Of a stretch of 64,000 nucleotides of DNA, positions 26,401-33,931 are shown piece after piece. Location: positions 1,178,001-1,242,000 of the forward strand of contig NZ_CP032097.1 of assembly GCF_003544915.1 (NCBI RefSeq). The letters are read 5' to 3'. The notes under the pieces were generated by a model, which saw nothing but the letters and a program-made list of their open reading frames with translations, had not been told where the DNA came from and did no database searches. This stretch comes from Arcobacter ellisii. Its GTDB lineage: Bacteria > Campylobacterota > Campylobacteria > Campylobacterales > Arcobacteraceae. Position 1 is the first letter of the stretch. Each line of letters opens with the position of its first letter. The position numbers and the translations under genes are program-made.

Positions 26401-26515
26401 AATAATAAGTTCAACACTATTAACCCTTCTGATTTTACCTTCAACATATTATTTGTTTTATAAAAACGATCATCATGGAGAAGAAAAAGTCACAGTTAGC
26501 TTAAAAGCTCAATAA
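23423..26515 (+). CDS. Heavy-metal RND efflux pump (CzcA/CusA family)
   Basis: A 1030-residue inner-membrane proton antiporter: DAFPDITPKQV near the N-terminus, two large periplasmic loops, twelve membrane helices. The helix-4 motif reads AIAVGMIVDGTIVIVEN (near 395-411): it keeps the proton-relay Asp but has AVG where CzcA proteins have DFG, so it is nearer to the CusA-type or unassigned subgroups and the metal cannot be named safely. It forms a tripartite system with the two genes upstream. GGGGA precedes the ATG. Confidence 0.93.
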   Translation: MLDKLIDLSLKYRLLVIVLFISICALGFRAYKNIPVDAFPDITPKQVVIYTESPGNSAEDIEKLITYPIESAMSGMAGVEMITSNSIFGLSYVSIFFEDDMDINFLRQLVSERLNTVDIPNGWGKPTLGPNTTGLGQVFWYEIKDKNNQYSLQELREMQEYIVSPLFKSVKGVEEVIGWGGKEKQYDVLIDTKKLQSLNITYDDVVQALQRSNIAAGGQYLEFNKEQYLIRGAGLYKNIDDIKNSVIKSQNGQAIVIQDVAKVQIGSMPRFGAISIDGKEAVIGMVLQRTETNAAKVVELLKEKILTVNSTLPDGVEINPIYDRSEITLKAVNTMTSALTSGVVLVAIVLFLFLFELRSAFIVILSLPVSLLIAFLLMEYFGLSANLMSLSGLAIAVGMIVDGTIVIVENTFRKLHDEKDKSKFEIVAESTKEVATPVTFAILVIAAVFIPLLSLGGLAGKLYSPMAINIVFVMLGSLAVALILVPVLTYLLLKPAKSSDNSIMKKIKHGYSPILVFALNNAKKLFIGISALFFICVALLSFQGREFMPTLNEESIMYRVVAIPGTSLSQSVEMAQEVEKYILKEYPKEVLSVLSMMGRSEKGETAQPNYMEVLLTLSNDIEDLEQLTNELNEKLEKKFEYVQFVPTQPIAMRVEELLAGVKAELAIKVFGNDQKVLNDIATKIQQNISDIDGAKQLSLESQLGQSQIKIEPDYLALARYGINVDEVMSVIRNGIGEEEVTEKIEGVKRFGIVAKIENAKKDIQSIKELTLRSSSGAVVTLEQISKISIVQGPSFIKRENLNRYMVLSIEVDGRDIASFVKEANEIIQEKVDMPTGYFIEWAGDFKNMQEATQKLMILVPLSVFLVILLLYTAFNSLKKALLILLNVPFGLIGAILALVASGVYLSVSAIVGFIAIFAIAILNGIVLVSFIDELREKFPHVDLKTLLKDATLLRLRPVLMTAFTTLFGILPLLFATGVGSEIQYPLSVVVIGGIISSTLLTLLILPSTYYLFYKNDHHGEEKVTVSLKAQ

Positions 26516-26544
26516 TATAATTTAAATCAAACAAAAGGAAAAAA

Positions 26545-26937
26545 ATGAAAAATTTACTCAGAATATTACTTGTATCAGGAATTTTATTAAGTGGGACTAC
26601 TTCTTTAAATGCAAAAGAGATATATTTATCACATCAAACTACTAAAGACTATAGAGTTTTAGTAAAAGTGTACGATGAATTAAAATTAGGAGATAATGAA
26701 TTTAACGTTAAAATTCTTTATAAAACTAAATCTTTAGATGGAGTAAATGTAAATTTAAAAGTATATAAACCAAATGGTGAAGTAGTTGAGTATAATAGTA
26801 ATAAAGTAAATGATAAAAAAAACTATTCATTTAATGTTACGCTTTCAGAAAAGGGTGAATATGGATACGTTATCACATATAATATAATGACAGGAGGAGT
26901 TACTCGAACTTCAAAAGGTTCTTTTGCATTTAATTAA
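26545..26937 (+). CDS. Periplasmic YtkA-like protein in the efflux operon
   Basis: A 130-residue protein with a signal peptide (ending SLNAKE) and the same domain as the protein at 8565: KDYRVLVKVYDELKLGDNEFNVK, then GVNVNLKVYKPNGE and GGVTRTSKGSF at the end. The His-rich turn of the 8565 protein is missing. It is 29 bp after the pump gene with AAAGGA before the ATG. Its role is unknown; the repeated presence of this fold beside metal genes suggests a periplasmic partner. Confidence 0.75.
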   Translation: MKNLLRILLVSGILLSGTTSLNAKEIYLSHQTTKDYRVLVKVYDELKLGDNEFNVKILYKTKSLDGVNVNLKVYKPNGEVVEYNSNKVNDKKNYSFNVTLSEKGEYGYVITYNIMTGGVTRTSKGSFAFN

Positions 26938-26949
26938 CGAAAAATAAGT

Positions 26950-26985
26950 AAGATAAGAGATATTTAACATCTCTTATCTTTTACT
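26950..26985 (+). terminator. Hairpin between the YtkA-like gene and the P-type ATPase gene
   Basis: AAGATAAGAGAT and ATCTCTTATCTT make a 12-bp stem with a 7-base loop, followed by TTACTTT. The T-run is interrupted, so it may reduce rather than stop transcription into the ATPase gene. Confidence 0.65.
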
Positions 26986-27002
26986 TTAAAGGAAAAATAT
27001 CA

Positions 27003-29087
27003 ATGACAACAGTAAAACTTCAAAATCTTGATTGTGCAAATTGTGCGGGAAAAATCGAAAAAAGATTAAATGAACTCGATGAACTTAGTAATGTAAAATT
27101 AAATTTTGCTACTTCGACTTTGAGTTTTGAACAAAAAAGTGAAAAAAATTTATTAGACAAAATTGAAAATGAGATTCAAAAAATCGAGAAACAAGTCCTA
27201 ATTATAAAAGATGAAACAAAAAAACAGAGAACTTTTTGGGAACTTCTTAATAAAAAACTTTTATTAATTACAATTATTTCTATTATTTTAACATTTATAT
27301 CTTACAACTATGTAAGCAATAAAAACCTTCAACTCATTTTATATGTAACTGCTTATTTGTTAGTTGGTCGGGATGTAATATTTCAAGCTATTAAAAATAT
27401 AAAAAATGGTAAAGTATTTGATGAACATTTTTTAATGAGCATTGCAACTATTGGAGCCTTTGCATTGGGTGAATATGTTGAGGGGATTGCTGTTATGCTA
27501 TTTTATCAAATAGGAGAGATGTTCCAAGCAGTTGCTGTTAATAATTCAAGAGATAATATTAATGCACTTATAGATATTAAACCTGAATTTGCAAATGTTA
27601 AAGAGGGTGAAAATATTATTCAAAAAACACCTGAAAATGTAAAAATCGGCGATACTATTTTAGTTAAAGTAGGAGAAAAAGTACCTGTAGATGGGATACT
27701 TCTTTCAAAAAAATGTTCTTTTGATACAAGTACAATTACAGGTGAATTTAAACCTAAAACCATCAATGAAAATGAAGAACTTATCAGTGGTTATATCAAT
27801 ATATCAAATGCTTCATATATAAAAGTAAAATCCCTTTATAAAGATTCAACTATTGCTAAAATTGTAGAACTCATTGAAAATGCAGCTTCAAAAAAAGCAT
27901 CTGCTGAGAAATTTATCTCGAAGTTCGCTGCTGTATATACACCCATTGTAGTTATTTTTGCTGTTTTATTAAGTACACTTCCCCCATTATTTATCCAAGG
28001 AGCAGTGTTTACAGATTGGATAGAAAGAGGATTAATTTTTTTAGTAATTTCTTGCCCTTGTGCTTTAGTGGTTTCTGTTCCATTATCTTTTTTTAGTGCC
28101 ATTGGTGCTATATCTAAAAGAGGTGTATTGGTAAAAGGTGCAAACTATGTAGAAAAACTAACAGAAATAAGAAATATTGTATTTGATAAAACAGGTACAC
28201 TTACCCATGGAGTATTTGAAGTCACAGATATTAAGAGCAAACTATTACCAGAAGATGAACTTTTAAAACTTGCAGCCTATTCAGAGAGTTTTTCAACGCA
28301 TCCTATTGCACTGTCTATTGTAAAGGCTTATGGTAAAGAAATTGACTTAAAACATATAATAACTCATGAAGAGTTTGGTGGCATGGGAATAAAAGCAATT
28401 GTAGATAACAAAGAAGTTTTAATAGGAAATACAAAACTTCTTACAAAATTTAATATACAACATGATGATGTAAAAGAGAATTTAAGTGCAATCTTAATCG
28501 CCATTGATAATGTATTTGCAGGTTATATTGTAGTAGATGATATTATCAAAACTGAAGCAAAAAGCATCATTAGTGAACTCAAAAAACTCAATATCAATAA
28601 AACGTATATGTTAACAGGAGATAAAAAGGAAGTTGCTTTAAATGTAGCTACTGCATTGGGCATAGATGAAGTAAAATATGAACTTTTACCTCAAGAAAAA
28701 TTGACTTATTTTGAGAAGATAAAAAAACAGACCAATCAACCTACGGCTTTTGTAGGTGATGGAATAAATGATGCTCCAACTTTAGCAAACGCAGATCTTG
28801 GAATTGCTATGGGTGGAATTGGTAGTGATTTAGCTGTAAAATCTGCTGATATTATTCTTTTAAATGATAATATCCAATCGATAGTAGATGCCATCAAAAT
28901 ATCTAAAAAAACCAAAACAATTGTTTATCAAAATATAGCTTTTATTATGATAGTTAAAATTGGTTTTCTTTTCCTTGGTGCAGGAGCAATCATTGGGATG
29001 AAAGAGGCTATTTTTGCAGATGTTGGTGTGGCTTTACTTGCCATTTTTAACTCTATGAGAATTTTAAGAATGATAAAAGAAAAATAA
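27003..29087 (+). CDS. zntA: Zn/Cd/Pb-type P1B ATPase (ZntA/CadA family)
   Basis: A 694-residue exporter with one N-terminal HMA domain (LDCANCAGKI, near 9-18), the actuator TGEFKP, the membrane CPC site in ISCPCALVVSVP (near 350), DKTGTLTHG (near 393), SFSTHPIALS and GDGINDAP (near 585). CPC followed by ALVVSVP is the form of the Zn/Cd/Pb class and differs from the Cu pump at 12488. It moves divalent metal from cytosol to periplasm, where the RND pump could expel it. AAAGGA precedes the start. Confidence 0.94.
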   Translation: MTTVKLQNLDCANCAGKIEKRLNELDELSNVKLNFATSTLSFEQKSEKNLLDKIENEIQKIEKQVLIIKDETKKQRTFWELLNKKLLLITIISIILTFISYNYVSNKNLQLILYVTAYLLVGRDVIFQAIKNIKNGKVFDEHFLMSIATIGAFALGEYVEGIAVMLFYQIGEMFQAVAVNNSRDNINALIDIKPEFANVKEGENIIQKTPENVKIGDTILVKVGEKVPVDGILLSKKCSFDTSTITGEFKPKTINENEELISGYINISNASYIKVKSLYKDSTIAKIVELIENAASKKASAEKFISKFAAVYTPIVVIFAVLLSTLPPLFIQGAVFTDWIERGLIFLVISCPCALVVSVPLSFFSAIGAISKRGVLVKGANYVEKLTEIRNIVFDKTGTLTHGVFEVTDIKSKLLPEDELLKLAAYSESFSTHPIALSIVKAYGKEIDLKHIITHEEFGGMGIKAIVDNKEVLIGNTKLLTKFNIQHDDVKENLSAILIAIDNVFAGYIVVDDIIKTEAKSIISELKKLNINKTYMLTGDKKEVALNVATALGIDEVKYELLPQEKLTYFEKIKKQTNQPTAFVGDGINDAPTLANADLGIAMGGIGSDLAVKSADIILLNDNIQSIVDAIKISKKTKTIVYQNIAFIMIVKIGFLFLGAGAIIGMKEAIFADVGVALLAIFNSMRILRMIKEK

Positions 29088-29092
29088 AATAA

Positions 29093-29422
29093 ATGATAGG
29101 TAATTTAGGGATATTCTTTTTAGCAGCTTTTTTTGAAATATTTGGCTGTTTTGCTTTTTGGTTGTATTTTAGACTTGGAAAAACTCCTTGGTGGATAGTG
29201 TTAGGGGTTATTTCTTTAATTCTTTTTGCTTATGTTTTAACCAAAATTGATGTGGAAAATGCAGGAAGAATTTATGCTATATATGGTGGGATTTATATAA
29301 TAGCTTCTTTAATTTGGCTTGTTTTAGTTGAAAGAGAGAGTTTTAATAGATGGGATATTATAGGTGCAAGTTTAGCAATGATTGGAGCATTTATTATATT
29401 TATTGGAAATAAAGCAAACTAA
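29093..29422 (+). CDS. YnfA/UPF0060-family small membrane protein
   Basis: A 109-residue protein with four predicted membrane helices and the family's hallmarks (AAFFEIFGCFAFWLYFRLGK; GRIYAIYGGIYIIASL; DIIGASLAMIGAFIIF). It is related to small multidrug resistance transporters; the natural substrate is not settled. It begins 5 bp after the ATPase gene, so it is part of the metal operon, and this family is often found beside metal resistance genes. Confidence 0.9.
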   Translation: MIGNLGIFFLAAFFEIFGCFAFWLYFRLGKTPWWIVLGVISLILFAYVLTKIDVENAGRIYAIYGGIYIIASLIWLVLVERESFNRWDIIGASLAMIGAFIIFIGNKAN

Positions 29423-29477
29423 TTGGGAATGTCAAGATAAATTTTGATAGGAGTACACTAAGCTCCTTCATTTTTGA

Positions 29478-29822
29478 ATGTATTACATTATAAAAGTTTT
29501 AATTTCTGCTATTTTAATTGTGGGTATATCAGAACTTTCAAAAAGAAGTTCATTCGTTGGAGCTATCTTAGCATCTATACCTTTTGTATCCGTGTTGGCT
29601 TTTATTTGGATATATGTTGATACAAAAAATGTAGAAACTATCTCAAAACTTTCATATTCAATTTTTTGGTTAGTTATTCCCTCTTTAGTATTATTTGTTA
29701 CTTTGCCTATTTTTCTCAAATATTTTAACTTCTATATCTCATTATTGGGTTCAATATTTATTACAATTATTAGTTATTATATAATGATTTCTTTACTTCA
29801 AAAATTTAATATTAGTTTGTGA
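29478..29822 (+). CDS. DUF3147-like small membrane protein
   Basis: A 114-residue protein with four hydrophobic helices, a conserved-looking SELSKRSSFVGAILASIPFVS segment in the first half and DTKN after helix 2. This pattern matches the DUF3147 group, which commonly accompanies metal efflux genes. No enzymatic motif. It is 55 bp after the YnfA-like gene and is the last gene of the efflux cluster before the Tn3 module. Confidence 0.75.
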   Translation: MYYIIKVLISAILIVGISELSKRSSFVGAILASIPFVSVLAFIWIYVDTKNVETISKLSYSIFWLVIPSLVLFVTLPIFLKYFNFYISLLGSIFITIISYYIMISLLQKFNISL

Positions 29823-29862
29823 TTCCTAAAATAAACAACAGAGAAAAACAAATTTTATTTTT

Positions 29863-30411
29863 TTATGTTGCAGGAATCCATCTATAAAGTGTAGCTAAAG
29901 ATACACCTAAATCTTTTGCTACATCTTTTGGTGAAATACCAGATTCTAAAAGTTTTTTTGCACTTGCAAGTTTACTATCAGTCATAGTTCTTTTTCTTCC
30001 ACCAATACGTCCTAGTTTTTTAGCAGATTCAAGCCCAGCTTTTGTTCTTTCAACAATTAATTCTCTTTCCATTTGGGCTAAACTTGCCATCACATGAAAA
30101 AAGAATCTTCCACTTGGTGTTGATGTATCTATTGAATCAGTTAAACTTTTAAAATGTATATTTTTAGAATTAAGTTCGCTAACAAGTTCAATTAAACTTT
30201 TTACACTTCTTCCTAATCTATCAAGTTTCCATACAACTAAAGTATCATTTTCTCTTAGCATTTCAAGAGCTTTTAAAAGACCTGGGCGATTATCTTTTGT
30301 ACCACTTAGTTCATCTTCATAAATTCTTTCGCATCCAGCTTTTTCTAAAGCATCTTTTTGAAGTGTTAAGTTTTGGTCAGTTGTAGAAACTCTTGCATAT
30401 CCTATAAGCAT
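29863..30411 (-). CDS. tnpR: Serine resolvase/invertase (TnpR family)
   Basis: A 182-residue recombinase. The catalytic domain has YARVST with the nucleophilic Ser near 9, GTKDNRPGL, VWKLDRLGRS and the long E-helix region SLAQMERELIVERTKAGLE; the C-terminal helix-turn-helix is KDVAKDLGVSLATLYRW. It resolves cointegrates of Tn3-type transposons at a res site. It lies 9 bp after the toxin gene on the same strand. A truncated copy is at 20098. Confidence 0.94.
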   Translation of the reverse strand: MLIGYARVSTTDQNLTLQKDALEKAGCERIYEDELSGTKDNRPGLLKALEMLRENDTLVVWKLDRLGRSVKSLIELVSELNSKNIHFKSLTDSIDTSTPSGRFFFHVMASLAQMERELIVERTKAGLESAKKLGRIGGRKRTMTDSKLASAKKLLESGISPKDVAKDLGVSLATLYRWIPAT

Positions 30412-30420
30412 TAGATTATC

Positions 30421-30756
30421 CTAGTGAAAATTTTTACAAAGTGCCTGTATAACTAAATCATATTCTTCATTTGAAAGTTTTGCAATTTTTTCTTTGATTC
30501 TTGTTTTTGATAAAGTTCTAATTTGATTGATTAAAATATCAGAATCTTCTTTTAGATTATCTCTTTTTTCTATTCTTAATCTATATGGAAACATATCATC
30601 TATTAAATCAGTTGAAAGAGGAAGTAAAATAACAGTATCTAAAATTGAATTTTCATCATTTCCTGAAATAATTACAGCTGGTCTAATTTTTCCAACTTCA
30701 TCACCTTTTTTAGGATATAGATTTACAATTACAATATCTCCTCTATTTAATTCCAT
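30421..30756 (-). CDS. PemK/MazF-family toxin
   Basis: Starting at the ATG at 30756 (GGAG 6 bp upstream) the product is about 111 residues: RGDIVIVNLYPKKGDEVGKIRPAVIISG, then VILLPLSTDL, then NQIRTLSKTRIKEKIAKLSNE. These are the standard blocks of the MazF/PemK mRNA endonuclease fold. It overlaps the antitoxin gene. The pair sits between resolvase and transposase pieces, a place where toxin-antitoxin genes are known to occur in Tn3-family elements. Confidence 0.9.
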   Translation of the reverse strand: MELNRGDIVIVNLYPKKGDEVGKIRPAVIISGNDENSILDTVILLPLSTDLIDDMFPYRLRIEKRDNLKEDSDILINQIRTLSKTRIKEKIAKLSNEEYDLVIQALCKNFH

Positions 30757-30991
30757 CATCAACTCCAATTTCTGCAAATTCTAAATCTTGATGTTGTTTT
30801 AATTTATTTAACTTTGCTAATTTTTCTTCCCTATCAATTTTTTCAATTATTGGTTTAATATAATTATCATATTTTGAAGAGATAAAATATCCTAAAGTTG
30901 TGTGAGCTCTTTTATCTATTATCTTAGCTATATCTATAGCTTTTATTAAAGATGGTTTATTCTGAATATCTGTAACACCATAAGTTATCAT
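30743..30991 (-). CDS. Antitoxin partner of the PemK-like toxin
   Basis: The ATG at 30991 follows AAAGGATATATA; an upstream in-frame ATG at 31096 has no ribosome site. The 82-residue product begins MITYGVTDIQNKPSLIKAID and contains AHTTLGYFISSKYDNYI, then an acidic/Lys C-terminal helix (DREEKLAKLNKLKQHQDLEF) that would wrap the toxin. It resembles small Phd/RelB-type antitoxins in layout; the exact family is not certain. Confidence 0.8.
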   Translation of the reverse strand: MITYGVTDIQNKPSLIKAIDIAKIIDKRAHTTLGYFISSKYDNYIKPIIEKIDREEKLAKLNKLKQHQDLEFAEIGVDDGIK

Positions 30992-31224
30992 TATATATCC
31001 TTTAAATTGTTTTAATCTATTATGATTATATCTAATAATATAAGATATATCAAATATTATATTATTTTTACTTGCTAAAATATTCTTAAAACTCATTATA
31101 ATTATAGTAAATTAAGAATTGGTTTTGAGAATAGTTTTTGAGAATTTAAAAGTATGATTTTATGGAATTTAGGAATTTACTTTTTTTCATTCTTAAAAAC
31201 CACCATTTATGAGAAAGGATTTTT
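30992..31224. promoter_or_regulatory. Divergent control region of the Tn3 module, possible res site
   Basis: A 233-bp AT-rich gap between the antitoxin gene and the divergent transposase fragment. It contains short repeats (TTTTGAGAATAG, TTTTGAGAATTT; TTAAGAATTG and the opposite-strand ATTCTTAAAA). Resolvase sites normally lie between tnpR and tnpA units, so this is the likeliest res location. No experimental or exact-motif support. Confidence 0.4.
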
Positions 31225-31554
31225 ATGGCAAGAATTGAATATCTATCTGAGTCAGAGATAAAAAAATTTGAAAAAGCACCAGAGTTTGAAAATGATATAG
31301 AAAGAAATTATTATTTTACTTTACCAACTTTAATTCACAAGCAAACAGTTAATTTTATAAATGATGAATCTTTTATAATTCTTACTTTAATGTTTGGTTA
31401 TTTTAAAGTTACTAATAAGTTTTTTGAATTAAATTCATTTTCACCAATAGATACAAAATTTATTAGCGATAAATATCAATTATCTACTTTTGATTCAAAT
31501 GTAACATTTACTTCAAGAACAATACAAAGATATAAACAACTTAGGCTTAATTAA
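31225..31554 (+). pseudogene. Tn3-family transposase, N-terminal fragment only
   Basis: A 109-residue frame with the N-terminal DUF4158-type block of Tn3 transposases (LSESEIKKFEKAPEFENDIERNYYF, then FGYFKVTNKFF). A full TnpA is nearly 1000 residues with a DDE catalytic domain; here the frame stops at 31554 and the catalytic part is missing. AAAGGA before the ATG is intact. Confidence 0.85.
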
Positions 31555-31561
31555 AAAAAAT

Positions 31562-31590
31562 GGGGTCTGAAAAGTTAAGCTAGCTTCGAT
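31562..31590 (+). repeat. Possible Tn3-type terminal repeat after the transposase fragment
   Basis: GGGGTCTGAAAAGTTAAGC begins like the Tn3-family terminal repeat (GGGGTCTGACGC...). It lies 8 bp after the transposase stop, where an end repeat would fall after an internal deletion. The partner end was not found in the window. Confidence 0.4.
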
Positions 31591-31730
31591 ACTATGGTTG
31601 TTTAAAAAGGATTATCTACAGATGTCTGTAAAAAAATAGTAAAATATGTCCAAAATGCTTATCAAAAAACACAAAAAAGATTGGTAAAAGAAATGAAATT
31701 TGGAATGACCCCGAAGTAGTAGACACTTTT

Positions 31731-32597
31731 TTAATCAGTTAACACCTCAGGTTGAGTAACATTTTCATTGTACCTTTTCTCAAATTCATTTGGACTTATA
31801 AAACCTAAATAACTATGTCTTCTTTTTGAATTATAAAACATCTCAATATATTCAAATATTTTATCTCTTGCTTCTTCTCTTGTTCTAAAAATGGTTTTTC
31901 TTACTAACTCTTTTTTTAATGTTTTAAAAAAACTTTCTGCAACTGCATTATCATAACAATTTCCTCTTCTACTCATACTTGGTGTGATGTTATGATGTTT
32001 TAAAAAAGTTTTATATTCATATGAGCTATATTGACTCCCTTGATCTGAATGTAAAATTACTCCATCTTTTGGAATTCTATATTTAGTATTTTTTAATGCT
32101 TGAATTATTAAATCTGTTGTAATTCTATGACTTGTTGCCCATCCTATAATTTTCCTTGAAAATAAATCTAAGATAATTGCAAGATATATCCATCCTTCAT
32201 GAGTTCTTATATAAGTTATATCACTTACCCATGATTCATTTGGAGTTTGTGATATAAAACATTGTTTTAAATGATTTGGATGAGCTTTATGAATTGAACC
32301 TGCTTTATACTTAGGTCTTCTTTTATAATTTCCTATTCCACAAAGTTTTGCTTCTTTCATTAATCTTGCAACTCTTTTTTTATTTACATGAATATTTGAA
32401 GCTTTCAAATCCTTATGAATATTTCTATAACCATAAATTCCATTTGATTCTTTATATGCTTTTTTTATTTCAATAAGAAGTTCTTGATTCTCTTTTTCAA
32501 GATTTGAAATAGGTTGTTTTAACCATTTATAATACCCACTTGGATGAACTTTTAACACAGTACACATTCTTCTTATTGTGTACTGTATTTCATGCAC
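31731..32597 (-). CDS. IS3-family transposase OrfB (DDE integrase domain)
   Basis: A 288-residue frame from GTG 32597; the frame stays open upstream across the orfA end, as expected for a fusion product. It has an HTH_21-like start (RRMCTVLKVHPSGYYKW) and an rve-type catalytic core with DITYI, LHSDQGSQYSS and ESFFKTLKKE giving the DDE triad. A -1 slip at A-AAA-AAG (plus-strand 32648-32654) joins OrfA to this frame through GRSVLCKQPKLKYAFIKVHE. Confidence 0.95.
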   Translation of the reverse strand: MHEIQYTIRRMCTVLKVHPSGYYKWLKQPISNLEKENQELLIEIKKAYKESNGIYGYRNIHKDLKASNIHVNKKRVARLMKEAKLCGIGNYKRRPKYKAGSIHKAHPNHLKQCFISQTPNESWVSDITYIRTHEGWIYLAIILDLFSRKIIGWATSHRITTDLIIQALKNTKYRIPKDGVILHSDQGSQYSSYEYKTFLKHHNITPSMSRRGNCYDNAVAESFFKTLKKELVRKTIFRTREEARDKIFEYIEMFYNSKRRHSYLGFISPNEFEKRYNENVTQPEVLTD

Positions 32598-32614
32598 TTT
32601 AATAAATGCGTACT

Positions 32615-32914
32615 TTAATTTGGGTTGCTTGCAAAGTACGCTGCGGCCTTTTTTAATATATCTCGTTCTTCTGTAACTCTTTTTAGCTCTTTTTGTAATC
32701 TTTTTATTTCAGCTTGTGTATCTTGAAACTTTTTTGTTTCTACTTCTGCTTCAGGTGATTGGTACTTTCTTATCCAATTTCTCAAAGAATCATGATGTAC
32801 ACCTAATCTCTCAGCTGTTTCAACAATCCCATATCCATTCTCAACAACTTGTTTTACAGCATCCCTTCTAAACTCTTCACTATATTCTCTTCTTCCCATT
32901 TTTAATTCCTTCAA
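32615..32914 (-). CDS. IS3-family transposase OrfA (copy 2)
   Basis: Identical to the protein at 45-344: helix-turn-helix followed by a leucine-rich coiled coil, 99 residues. The slippery heptamer near its 3' end lets ribosomes move into OrfB. A 3'-adjacent stop limits the normal product to OrfA alone, which acts as a regulator in this family. Confidence 0.94.
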   Translation of the reverse strand: MKELKMGRREYSEEFRRDAVKQVVENGYGIVETAERLGVHHDSLRNWIRKYQSPEAEVETKKFQDTQAEIKRLQKELKRVTEERDILKKAAAYFASNPN

Positions 32915-32991
32915 TTATTTACAATTTTCTCTAAATTGTTATATTAATTAACTGAATTATTTTATGTCTATATTTTTGGGGTCATTCCAAA

Positions 32992-33693
32992 ATGAGTCTA
33001 AAAAATAAAGTAGTCTTGATTACAGGTGCAAATGGAGGTTTAGGACAAGCTTTTGTAAATTATTGTTTAGAACAAAATGTAAAAAAAATATATTGTTGTG
33101 CAAGAGATATAAAAAAACTAAATATTATTGACAAGAGAATTGAACCATTAACATTAGACATAACTAGTTCTTTTGATATCAATAATTTAGTAAATTCAAT
33201 AGATTCTATTGATATATTAATAAATAATGCTGGTGTGAATAATGAAAAAAGAATATTTGAAGATTTTAATAATGATTTTGAAGTTAATGTTTTTGGAACT
33301 TTAAATATTTGTAGAGCTCTACATTCAAAGATTAAAGAAAAAGGCTCAATTATAACTATAAACTCTGTTCTTGCTTTTATGAATCTTCCAATAATGGCAC
33401 AATATTGTGCTTCAAAAAGTGCTTTACATTCTATTATGCAAGCAATTAGGGCAGAATTAAAAACTAAATCAATAGATGTATTTGAAGTCTTTCCTGGACC
33501 AATAGATACAAGAATGTCTAAAAATATTCAAATGCAAAAAACTTCTCCTGCAGAAGTTGTAAAAAATATTTTTAATGATTTTAACAATAAAATTTTTGAA
33601 ATTTATCCAGATGAGTTTTCAAAAAATATAATTTCTATGTTTAAGAATAATCCTGAACAGTTAGCAGAAGAATTTGCTATTTCTATACAATAG
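32992..33693 (+). CDS. Short-chain dehydrogenase/reductase
   Basis: A 233-residue NAD(P)-binding enzyme: cofactor motif TGANGGLGQAF (near 11-21), NNAG (near 76-79), catalytic Ser in ITINSVLAF, and YCASK giving Tyr and Lys of the active site; GPIDTRM follows. Substrate cannot be told. The IS3 element ends one base before its ATG, so its native promoter and ribosome site are displaced and expression is uncertain. Confidence 0.9.
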   Translation: MSLKNKVVLITGANGGLGQAFVNYCLEQNVKKIYCCARDIKKLNIIDKRIEPLTLDITSSFDINNLVNSIDSIDILINNAGVNNEKRIFEDFNNDFEVNVFGTLNICRALHSKIKEKGSIITINSVLAFMNLPIMAQYCASKSALHSIMQAIRAELKTKSIDVFEVFPGPIDTRMSKNIQMQKTSPAEVVKNIFNDFNNKIFEIYPDEFSKNIISMFKNNPEQLAEEFAISIQ

Positions 33694-33931
33694 TAAATTT
33701 TATTTTTTAATATGCTAGAATGAGCGTTATATATATTTAATTATTAAAAAAGTTGTTTCATGACAAAAATTCAAGAGATTATAGAAAAGTTACCAGATTT
33801 ATCAGAGACTGTTTTTAAACTACAGAAAAAGTTTATTCTCTCTTCTATTGTCAATCCTTGCTATTATTTTATTAGATTAACACGGAATTTATAACAGTCT
33901 CAACTCTCGAACTTAATTTGTAAATGATTGC
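33694..33931 (+). other. Intergenic stretch with a short possible gene remnant (33760-33894)
   Basis: ATG at 33760 opens a 44-codon frame (MTKIQEIIEKLPDLSETVFKL, then an unrelated-looking tail). The first 25 residues look like the start of a real helical protein and the rest like run-on, so this may be a gene cut by rearrangement. No other feature seen. Confidence 0.35.

Larger units (their letters stand above)
31700..32990 (-). mobile_element. Complete IS3-family insertion sequence (1291 bp)
   Basis: Ends are TTGGAATGACCCC (left) and GGGGTCATTCCAA (right), perfect 13-bp inverted repeats with further imperfect matching inward. AAT flanks both sides (31697-31699 and 32991-32993), a 3-bp target duplication as expected for this family. 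It carries orfA and orfB with a frameshift site. It lies immediately before the ATG of the dehydrogenase gene at 32992. Confidence 0.95.

Noticed and set aside
31600-31696. In-frame peptide before the IS (VCKKIVKYVQNAYQKTQKRL...)
   Set aside because: It looks like the end of a coding sequence, but there is no start, no recognisable family and the stretch is under 35 codons; it may be a remnant and is not called.
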